Source of the DNA: Candidatus Halarchaeoplasma halalkaliphilum | Lineage (GTDB): Archaea; Thermoplasmatota; Thermoplasmata; Halarchaeoplasmatales; Halarchaeoplasmataceae | Direction of reading: 5' to 3' | DNA: 16,859 nucleotides | NCBI GenBank assembly: GCA_007133925.1 | Contig: SLLU01000087.1 | Location: forward strand, 1-16,859 | Part shown: positions 1-5,216 of the stretch, piece by piece | Numbering within the stretch: the first letter of the stretch is position 1 | Layout of the letters: every line of letters starts with the position of its first letter | The notes under the pieces: model-generated | What the model saw: the letters and a program-made list of their open reading frames with translations, nothing else | What the model was told of the DNA's origin: nothing | The model's database searches: none | Position numbers and translations under genes: made by a program

Positions 1-107
1 CAGATGTATCCCTCCAGGGAATCAAGGGGTTCCTCAGGAGGGTCTCCCGGCTCCCTTACACGCTTTATCTGTTTCATCAACCTTTCAAAGCTATCTCCGG
101 AACGCAT
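1..107 (-). CDS. N-terminal fragment of an unrecognised protein (runs off the left edge)
   Basis: The reading frame is open from an ATG at 107 down to base 1, giving 35 residues that start MRSGDSFERLMKQIKRVREP and continue with a Pro/Glu-rich stretch. A GGAGGT sequence (110-115 on the minus strand) lies directly before the ATG, although the spacing is short. A T/A-rich stretch further upstream could be its TATA box. The gene is divergent from rlmE. The visible part is charged and probably helical, with no motif I recognise, so I assign no function. It could also be a chance frame, but the GGAGGT plus ATG and the lack of any other gene here favour a real start. Confidence 0.55.
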   Translation of the reverse strand, partial: MRSGDSFERLMKQIKRVREPGDPPEEPLDSLEGYI

Positions 108-129
108 GTACCTCCATTATGACCTAGAT

Positions 130-180
130 GATAAAAAACTTTCCGTAAATAAATATACATCAGCACCGACAAATATTAAG
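130..180. promoter_or_regulatory. Divergent promoter region between the left-edge gene and rlmE
   Basis: On the plus strand AAATATTAAG (171-180) is a TATA-like box that would place transcription start near 202, a few bases before the rlmE ATG at 210. On the minus strand TATTTATTTA (about 145-155) or TTTTTTATC (131-139) could serve the left-edge gene. The first would leave a short leader that includes GGAGGT. Confidence 0.45.
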
Positions 181-209
181 TATTCCAGGGGATTGTGTGG
201 GGAACACAC

Positions 210-806
210 ATGTGTGCATACAAGAAAAGAGATGGTTACTACCGAAAGGCAAAGAAAGAGGGATACCGCTCCAGAGCAGTCTATAAACTCAAACAGATCC
301 ACGAAAAGTTCGGTATCTTTCGGGAAGGGGACACCGTACTGGACCTGGGTGCGGCACCAGGGGGTTGGAGCCAGGGTGCTCTGGAAGCAGTGGGTGAAGG
401 AAGGGTCATAGCGGTGGACCTGGTGGGGATGCGGGATATAGACGGAGTGGAGCAGTACAGGGGTGACGTTACCTCTGAAGAAGCAATGGATAACATACTC
501 AAAGACACGAAGGTGGATGTGGTGATCTCGGATATGGCACCCAACATAAGCGGGAATTACAGTCTGGATCAGGCACGCTCCGTGTACCTCGCCAGGTCGG
601 CCCTACATGTCTGCCAAAGAAGCCTGAGAGATGGTGGAAATATGGTGGTCAAGGTCTTCCAGGGAGAGGATTTCGACGCGCTTCTGGAGGATGTGAGAGC
701 AAACTTCAGATTCGTCAAATGCCATTCACCCAGGGCATCCAGGAACGCCAGTTCCGAGATGTACATCATTGCCAAGGATTTCTTGGATATCAGACAAAAA
801 GGTTAA
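210..806 (+). CDS. rlmE: 23S rRNA (uridine-2'-O-)-methyltransferase RlmE/FtsJ
   Basis: This 198-residue protein is an RlmE/FtsJ-family enzyme, which transfers a methyl group from S-adenosylmethionine to a ribose 2'-OH in the peptidyl-transferase region of 23S rRNA. The SAM-binding motif VLDLGAAPGGWSQ lies at residues 43-55. The K-D-K-E catalytic tetrad of the family is visible as K26 (in SRAVYK), D108 (SDMAP), K148 (VVKVF) and E183 (SSEMY). The N-terminal YRKAKKEGYRSRAVYKL is typical and basic, as expected for rRNA binding. The frame extends upstream to a GTG at 195. I prefer the ATG at 210 because the predicted transcription start from the TATA box at 171-180 falls near 202 and GGGG lies 7 bases before this ATG. 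There is no TRAM domain, unlike some archaeal homologues. The short, single-domain length matches bacterial-type and Thermoplasmata-type RlmE. Confidence 0.93.
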   Translation: MCAYKKRDGYYRKAKKEGYRSRAVYKLKQIHEKFGIFREGDTVLDLGAAPGGWSQGALEAVGEGRVIAVDLVGMRDIDGVEQYRGDVTSEEAMDNILKDTKVDVVISDMAPNISGNYSLDQARSVYLARSALHVCQRSLRDGGNMVVKVFQGEDFDALLEDVRANFRFVKCHSPRASRNASSEMYIIAKDFLDIRQKG

Positions 807-810
807 AAAC
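803..810 (+). promoter_or_regulatory. TATA box of the 75-residue protein gene
   Basis: TTAAAAAC overlaps the rlmE stop codon (804-806) and is centred about 33 bases before the ATG at 839. That predicts a start site near 832 and an almost leaderless mRNA, with no Shine-Dalgarno sequence in front of the ATG. Confidence 0.5.
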
Positions 811-838
811 CGATACCGTGCTATCTTTACCGGTTATC

Positions 839-1066
839 ATGAAGACCTATATCAAACTGGTGTTTCACAGTGAGGGGGAAAAACCCTCTGAGGTGGTGGA
901 CATACTTTACGGATTGGGATTCGAACCCCAGACCGGAGAATACGACATGGTTTACAAATGGAACAACGAAGCCACCGTATCAGATGCAATATGGTTTGCG
1001 GACAAGATACATGCTTCGTTGAAGGGGCTCAACGTATCGTTCTCCATAGATACAACCTATAACTAA
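839..1066 (+). CDS. Small protein of unknown function (75 residues)
   Basis: I do not recognise this family. The chosen ATG gives a 75-residue acidic protein starting MKTYIKLVFHSEGEKPSEV. The longer open frame back to 719 overlaps rlmE and is not credible. The TATA box at 803-810 fits the start at 839. The pattern of residues suggests alternating strands and helices: YIKLVFHS, then a helix around SEVVDILYGL, strands around TGEYDMVYKW, a second helix VSDAIWFADKIHASL, and a final strand NVSFSID. That order would fit a small ferredoxin-like alpha/beta fold, which is an inference only. It contains no cysteine, no signal peptide and no membrane segment. It may be expressed together with rlmE, but it also has its own promoter. 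Confidence 0.8.
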   Translation: MKTYIKLVFHSEGEKPSEVVDILYGLGFEPQTGEYDMVYKWNNEATVSDAIWFADKIHASLKGLNVSFSIDTTYN

Positions 1067-1092
1067 AAAAAATCAAGGGGGAAGGGGTTTTG
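1065..1092 (-). terminator. Pyrimidine-rich terminator after porB
   Basis: Reading the minus strand after the porB stop: CAAAACCCCTTCCCCCTTGA, then a run of eight T (complement of A at 1065-1072). Archaeal transcription stops at T-runs without needing a hairpin. The same arrangement follows the protease gene (5186-5213). The run abuts the stop codon of the convergent small gene. Confidence 0.65.
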
Positions 1093-1102
1093 GTAGCCCG
1101 TA

Positions 1103-1981
1103 TCAGAACCCGTACTTTTCACACTTCTCGTCGACTTCCTTCTGAATATGTTCGATATCCTCGTCAGAAAGGTGTGCAAAACGTCTCTGGGACTTGAGAT
1201 AATCCTTCACCGGTTTTCTCTTCTTTGGCTTTTGGGTTATTTTGAGGTTACATATGTCACCGTCCTCGGCTTCCCATAGGACGAAAACACCTGTTTCCAC
1301 TGCAAGCCTGGCTATCTCTATGGTACTGTCACTGCCGTGCCTCCAGCCCGTGGGGCAGGGAGCAAACACATGTAGGAAGGCAGGGCCTTCGGTCTCCACG
1401 GCTTTCTTCACCTTCTTCTTGAGATCGTTGATGTAGGCTATAGAAGCTGTTGCCGTATAGGGTATACCGTGGGCGGCGCATATTGCCGCAATGGGCTTCT
1501 TGGGTCTGCTTTCCCCTATGCTCAACTTGCCCACAGGAGAAGTGGTGGTGCTGGCACCGTAGGGCGTCGAACTGCACCGCTGTATACCGGTATTCATGTA
1601 AGCCTCGTTATCAACACATACATAGGTGATATCATGGCCCCTCTCAAGCATACCGGATAGGGCCTGGAACCCTATGTCGAAGGTCCCACCGTCACCACCG
1701 AAGGCTATGACGTTGACCCCTTCCTTTCGTCCCAGTTCCTTGAGCGCAACCTCCACACCAGCAGCCACACTCGCCGAGTTCTCGAAGGCCGCGTGGATTA
1801 TGGGTATCTCCCATGCGGTTTCCGGATATCCGGTGGATATCACCTCGAGACAACCGGTGCATATGGTGGCTACGGTATTGGGTCCGGCGGCCTTGAGTAT
1901 CTGTCTCACCGCAGTCCCTTCGCCGCATCCGGCACAGGCTCTATGGCCCGATGCAAATAATTCCAGATCTTCTTTTGTCAT
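1103..1981 (-). CDS. porB: Pyruvate:ferredoxin oxidoreductase, beta subunit
   Basis: This 292-residue protein is the thiamine-diphosphate-binding subunit of a four-subunit 2-oxoacid:ferredoxin oxidoreductase. The enzyme converts pyruvate and CoA to acetyl-CoA, CO2 and reduced ferredoxin, or runs in reverse. The proximal 4Fe-4S ligands are visible as C16, C19 (CAGCG), C44 and C209 (APCPTGW); the 25-residue gap between C19 and C44 matches the known enzyme. The TPP/Mg motif GGDGGTFDIG (95-104) and DNEAYMNTGIQR (124-135) are intact. It is the last gene of porGDAB. Its Shine-Dalgarno sequence (AGGTGAT) is built from the porA stop codon region, 6 bases away, so translation is probably coupled. Related VOR enzymes cannot be fully excluded, but the sequence is POR-like. 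Confidence 0.93.
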   Translation of the reverse strand: MTKEDLELFASGHRACAGCGEGTAVRQILKAAGPNTVATICTGCLEVISTGYPETAWEIPIIHAAFENSASVAAGVEVALKELGRKEGVNVIAFGGDGGTFDIGFQALSGMLERGHDITYVCVDNEAYMNTGIQRCSSTPYGASTTTSPVGKLSIGESRPKKPIAAICAAHGIPYTATASIAYINDLKKKVKKAVETEGPAFLHVFAPCPTGWRHGSDSTIEIARLAVETGVFVLWEAEDGDICNLKITQKPKKRKPVKDYLKSQRRFAHLSDEDIEHIQKEVDEKCEKYGF

Positions 1982-1987
1982 GTTTGA

Positions 1988-3184
1988 TCACCTCATTACA
2001 TCCTCATTCATGTTTATCCATTCAACCGGTTCCTTGACCTCACCTGCGGTGACCGCATCTTTGGTCTTTTGATATATCTCCTGGAAACTCTCCACGAATA
2101 TCTCTCTACCTCCAAGACCGGCGATGAAATTCTTCAGCAACGGGCGTTCATCCATGTTGGCAAAAGCCCCGGCCAGATCAGTGTACACCGCCCCGTAAGC
2201 TCCTGGTGATATGTTACGATCCACCACTGCAACACCCTTGGCTCCGGAGAGTATCTTTATCAGCTCTGGTGCGGGGAACGGCCTGTAAACAGTTAGTTTT
2301 GCCAGTCCGACTTTTTCTCCCTTTGCCCTGAGCTTCCTTACAGCCTCCCTGGCTGTGCCAGTCATGGAGCCCATGGTGAGCAGTATGATATCGGCATCTT
2401 CGCACTGGAAGGTGGTCACCTTGTTGTATTCTCTTCCGAACCTCTCTTTGTACTCTTTGAACACCTCGTCTATCACCGCTTCACTCTTCTCGATAGCTTC
2501 AACCTGGGCATGCTTGAATTCCTGATAATAATCCGGAGTCCCGAATGAACCAAAAGTTGCGGGCTCCTTGGGATCTAGCACACCGTGGGACGGCTTGTAG
2601 GGTGGAAGGAACTCATCCACATCCTCCTGGGCCGGGACCCTAACACCTTCCATGGTATGGGTAAGTACGAAGGCATCTATGCCCACCATGGCCGGTAGGA
2701 GCACCCGTTCGTCCTCGGCTATGCGGAATGCGTTTATCATGAGATCTAGGCCCTCCTGGTTGTTCTCTGCGTAAAACTGTAGCCAGCCCGAGTCCCGGGA
2801 TGCGATGGTGTCCTGGTGATCGCACCATATGTTTATGGGGGCGGAAAGGGCCCTGTTTCCAACTGCCATCACTATGGGCAAACGCATACCGGACGCTATG
2901 AAAAGCATCTCGTGCATTAGGGCTATCCCCTGGGATGCGGATGCGGTGCATACCCTGGCACCGGTGGCCGATGCCCCTATGCAGGCGCTCATGGCCGAGT
3001 GTTCACTTTCAACGTTGATCATTGATGCATCCAGTTCACCGTCCGCCACGAATTCCGACATCTTCTCGGGGAAGAGCGTAGAGGGTGTGATGGGATAAGC
3101 GGGGATAACATTGGGTCTGCAAAGTTTGGCACCCATGGCCGTGGCCATGTTACCTTTTATGGTCATCGCCTTCTGCTCGCCCAT
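1988..3184 (-). CDS. porA: Pyruvate:ferredoxin oxidoreductase, alpha subunit
   Basis: This 398-residue alpha subunit carries the pyrimidine-binding domain of the TPP site and the domain that engages the substrate. AYPITPST (29-36) is the conserved substrate/TPP loop, and VESEHSAM (58-65) contains the glutamate that activates TPP. The block AVGNRALSAPINIW with DSGWLQFYAENNQE is characteristic of PorA rather than KorA. The C-terminal half (from about 260, DADIILLTMGSMTG) is the transketolase-C-like domain. The length is normal for archaeal PorA. The start at 3184 is 4 bases after the porD stop, whose last codons hold GGAGG and GTGAT, so the operon genes look translationally coupled. A second ATG six codons in (MTIKGN) is possible. 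Confidence 0.94.
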   Translation of the reverse strand: MGEQKAMTIKGNMATAMGAKLCRPNVIPAYPITPSTLFPEKMSEFVADGELDASMINVESEHSAMSACIGASATGARVCTASASQGIALMHEMLFIASGMRLPIVMAVGNRALSAPINIWCDHQDTIASRDSGWLQFYAENNQEGLDLMINAFRIAEDERVLLPAMVGIDAFVLTHTMEGVRVPAQEDVDEFLPPYKPSHGVLDPKEPATFGSFGTPDYYQEFKHAQVEAIEKSEAVIDEVFKEYKERFGREYNKVTTFQCEDADIILLTMGSMTGTAREAVRKLRAKGEKVGLAKLTVYRPFPAPELIKILSGAKGVAVVDRNISPGAYGAVYTDLAGAFANMDERPLLKNFIAGLGGREIFVESFQEIYQKTKDAVTAGEVKEPVEWINMNEDVMR

Positions 3185-3188
3185 GTTA

Positions 3189-3455
3189 TCACTTCTCCTC
3201 CTTTATCATCACTATGGCCTGAACGGGACATTCCTTGGCGCATATCCCGCAGCCCTTGCAGTAATCAAAATCGTAGGTTATACCTTTATCCAGCTTTTTT
3301 ATAGCTCCGTCGGGACAGTAGTCATAGCATTTGTAACAGCTTATACACTTCTCCAGGTCCACCACCGGACGCATGGTTCTCCATCCACCGGTCTTGTATA
3401 TCCTCGAGCTTCCGTGGTCCCTGTTAACCGCACCTATGGTTATCTTTACAGTCAT
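3189..3455 (-). CDS. porD: Pyruvate:ferredoxin oxidoreductase, delta (ferredoxin) subunit
   Basis: This 88-residue 2x[4Fe-4S] ferredoxin-like subunit shuttles electrons from the PorB cluster to soluble ferredoxin. Both CxxCxxCxxxCP motifs are complete: C37, C40, C43, C47 and C66, C69, C72, C76. The N-terminal 30 residues, with GGWRTMRP just before the first motif, are typical of PorD rather than free ferredoxins. It lies between porG and porA with 4-base gaps. AAGGAG 9 bases before the ATG, within the last codons of porG, is its ribosome site. Confidence 0.95.
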   Translation of the reverse strand: MTVKITIGAVNRDHGSSRIYKTGGWRTMRPVVDLEKCISCYKCYDYCPDGAIKKLDKGITYDFDYCKGCGICAKECPVQAIVMIKEEK

Positions 3456-3459
3456 CTTA

Positions 3460-4008
3460 TCAAACTCCTTTTACTCCTTCAAAAGCCTCTTTCGCAGCAT
3501 TCTTGTTGTTCTCCAACTTGTATGGAACGTTATGTTCTATGGCCTCAAAAATTGACTCCAGTTTAACGTTCCCCACTACCCGGGAATAAGAACCGAGTAT
3601 GGACGTGTTTACTATGGGATTTGTGTCCGTACCCAATCCGTTGTTCACCGCTATGGATGTGGCATCCACCGTGTAAACCTCTGCACCTGAATAATCGAAG
3701 GCTGACGGGTCTTTTGCACTGTTGAGTATCAAAACACCACCTGGTTTCAAACCATCTGTGACGTCTATGACATCGAGAAGGCTTGTATCCAGAACCACCA
3801 CCACATCAGGCTCGTATATCTGGGTCTTTATGTCTATGGGCTTTTCGTCTATCCTTGTGAAGGCTGCTACGGGGGCGCCCCTTCGCTCAACACCGAACAT
3901 GGGGAAGGCCTGAACATCCTTGCCTTCCCTGAATGCGGCATCAGCCAGGGTATTGGCGGCGGTTACCGCCCCCTGTCCTCCACGTCCGTGGAACCTTACT
4001 TCGTACAT
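3460..4008 (-). CDS. porG: Pyruvate:ferredoxin oxidoreductase, gamma subunit
   Basis: This 182-residue gamma subunit, the first gene of the operon, holds the domain that helps bind CoA and assemble the complex. GRGGQGAVTAANTLA near the N-terminus and FGVERRGAPV about 30 residues later are the family signatures. The frame stays open to an ATG at 4038 (MSSEMNGEE), but I chose the ATG at 4008 (MYEVRFHGRGGQG). GGAGAGG sits 6 bases before it, and the TATA box at 4046-4055 predicts transcription starting near 4025, downstream of the longer start. Gene order gamma-delta-alpha-beta is the standard archaeal POR order. Confidence 0.93.
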   Translation of the reverse strand: MYEVRFHGRGGQGAVTAANTLADAAFREGKDVQAFPMFGVERRGAPVAAFTRIDEKPIDIKTQIYEPDVVVVLDTSLLDVIDVTDGLKPGGVLILNSAKDPSAFDYSGAEVYTVDATSIAVNNGLGTDTNPIVNTSILGSYSRVVGNVKLESIFEAIEHNVPYKLENNKNAAKEAFEGVKGV

Positions 4009-4045
4009 GATTTCCTCTCCATTCATCTCGGAGGACATGAACAGG

Positions 4046-4055
4046 TATAATAAAT
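4046..4055 (-). promoter_or_regulatory. TATA box of the porGDAB operon
   Basis: ATTTATTATA on the minus strand, centred near 4051, places the transcription start near 4025. It is the only clear promoter ahead of the four por genes and lies in the 63-base gap after the membrane protein gene. It also decides the porG start. Confidence 0.6.
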
Positions 4056-4071
4056 CTTTTGATGGGTCCCC

Positions 4072-4674
4072 TCAAAACAGATAAAGGTTGTTTATGCCCG
4101 TTATGACCATGTTGACCCCTATGGTACCTATGAAAAATCCGTTCAAACGAAGGAACATTCCGAGTCTCTTGTCGAAGGCGGATCTCGAATGGTCGTGGAG
4201 CAATCTCTTGCGCATAAGGGACAGCGAGTACACTATCTGGAAGTTGATGAGCATCGCCAGGGCGATTATCCCCATGGCGAAGGGAGTGTACAATTCGTTA
4301 CCTATGATGATACTCACCGAGATGGTCCCGGGACCCACCATGAAGGGTATGGCCACCTGGGAGGCGATATCATCCAGGGTTCCAGTCAGAGTCACTACAG
4401 ACCTCCTACCCTGTATGATTATGACGAGCCCAAGGGAGAGTAGGACTATGCCTCCGAAAATTCGGAAAGATTCGAAGTTTACCCGAAATATGTTACTGAA
4501 GATGAACGTGCCGAAGGCCGCAAAGACAGAATAGATCACGAAGGACATCACACTGGCCTTGATGAGTACGGCGTAGTAATCCGGATCCGGAAGTTCCTCT
4601 CTTACGTTCTTTACGTAAACGAACAGAGCGAAGGGATTCAACATCACCAGGAATGCCAGCATGTAGGAGAACAT
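4072..4674 (-). CDS. MarC/SnatA-family integral membrane protein
   Basis: This 200-residue protein has about six hydrophobic segments: roughly residues 3-21, 38-62, 70-88, 105-128, 133-152 and 175-198. Family marks are NPFALF near the N-terminus, FRIFGGIVLLSLG, PFMVGPGTI in the middle, and the C-terminal GFFIGTIGVNMVITGI. An archaeal member (SnatA of Thermococcus) transports small neutral amino acids such as glycine, while the original MarC drug-resistance link is not upheld. Amino-acid transport is therefore the best guess; the substrate is not visible here. The gene is divergent from the OsmC-like gene. AGGTTTATCT (minus strand, about 4708-4717) is its likely TATA box, giving a leader of about 12 bases. 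It has no clear Shine-Dalgarno sequence. Confidence 0.88.
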   Translation of the reverse strand: MFSYMLAFLVMLNPFALFVYVKNVREELPDPDYYAVLIKASVMSFVIYSVFAAFGTFIFSNIFRVNFESFRIFGGIVLLSLGLVIIIQGRRSVVTLTGTLDDIASQVAIPFMVGPGTISVSIIIGNELYTPFAMGIIALAMLINFQIVYSLSLMRKRLLHDHSRSAFDKRLGMFLRLNGFFIGTIGVNMVITGINNLYLF

Positions 4675-4707
4675 GGTTGTAACCGTTCTTTTCCAAAGTT
4701 GAAGTGC

Positions 4708-4770
4708 AGATAAACCTTTTGTTTCCCTTCACCGTAAATGATAAATCCCTATAGGGGGTATCCCCGACCC
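4708..4770. promoter_or_regulatory. Divergent promoters of the MarC-like and OsmC-like genes
   Basis: On the minus strand GGTTTATCT (4708-4716) serves the MarC-like gene. On the plus strand GATAAATC (4740-4747) lies 27 bases before the ATG at 4771, predicting a leaderless mRNA. Directly after this TATA box is the perfect palindrome CCCTATAGGG (4747-4756), then GGTATCCCC. A closely similar block is found ahead of the adenylate kinase gene (12226-12255). Confidence 0.55.
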
Positions 4771-5187
4771 ATGACTTACAGCTACATTTCAACCATCAGA
4801 TGGAGTCAGAAAGAGGGTGTCCATGGAGAGATGGAACTGGATAGAGGACCCTCTTTCGACTTCCACAAACCCAGTGAGTTCGGGGGACGTGACGGATTCA
4901 TGAACCCCGAGGATGCCTTCGTGGGCTCTGTGGCCATGTGTTATTCCATCACCGTTGAAGAGATGTGCATCAAGATGAGGTTGAATATCGATCATTTCGA
5001 ACTGAAGACCGAGGGGATACTGGAAGAAGTGGATGGTAAGAACATGATAACCAAGATCATACTCCGCCCAGAGATAAGATCCCTTGAGAAACCCCATAAG
5101 ATCAAAAGAGCACTCGAGTTGGCCAAGGAAAACTGCTTGATCGCAAGAAGTCTGACATCGGAGATAATACTGGAACCTGTTTATTAA
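4771..5187 (+). CDS. OsmC/Ohr-family peroxiredoxin-like protein
   Basis: This 138-residue OsmC-fold protein belongs to a family that reduces organic hydroperoxides with a pair of cysteines. Both are present: C57 in GSVAMCYSITVEEM and C122 in KENCLIARSL, the latter in the usual ENCxxxRSL setting. The N-terminal strand region has the conserved PSEFGGRDGFMNPEDAFVGSV track. C66 is an extra cysteine one helical turn further along. I chose the ATG at 4771 (MTYSYIST). The frame runs back to 4738, but the TATA box at 4740-4747 makes a leaderless start at 4771 much more likely. The role is probably peroxide defence; electron donor and true substrate are not deducible. It is convergent with the protease gene. 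Confidence 0.88.
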   Translation: MTYSYISTIRWSQKEGVHGEMELDRGPSFDFHKPSEFGGRDGFMNPEDAFVGSVAMCYSITVEEMCIKMRLNIDHFELKTEGILEEVDGKNMITKIILRPEIRSLEKPHKIKRALELAKENCLIARSLTSEIILEPVY

Positions 5188-5213
5188 AAAAAAGAAAGGG
5201 GAAGGGGGTTTGT
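5186..5213 (-). terminator. Pyrimidine-rich terminator after the protease gene
   Basis: The minus strand after the protease stop reads ACAAACCCCCTTCCCCTTTC followed by eight T (complement of A at 5186-5193). It is nearly the same as the porB terminator (1065-1092), with matching order, spacing and T8 length. It overlaps the stop codon of the convergent OsmC-like gene. Confidence 0.65.
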
Positions 5214-5216
5214 GTC

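Noticed and set aside
4..411. 135-residue plus-strand open frame at the left edge
   Set aside because: It runs through the divergent promoter and into rlmE in another frame, with low-complexity composition.
3111..3566. 151-residue hydrophobic-looking plus-strand frame opposite porA, porD and porG
   Set aside because: Shadow of three certain genes on the other strand; no start signals.
4009..4038. Longer porG start (MSSEMNGEE)
   Set aside because: It would start upstream of the transcription start predicted from the TATA box, and the stronger ribosome site is at the ATG at 4008.
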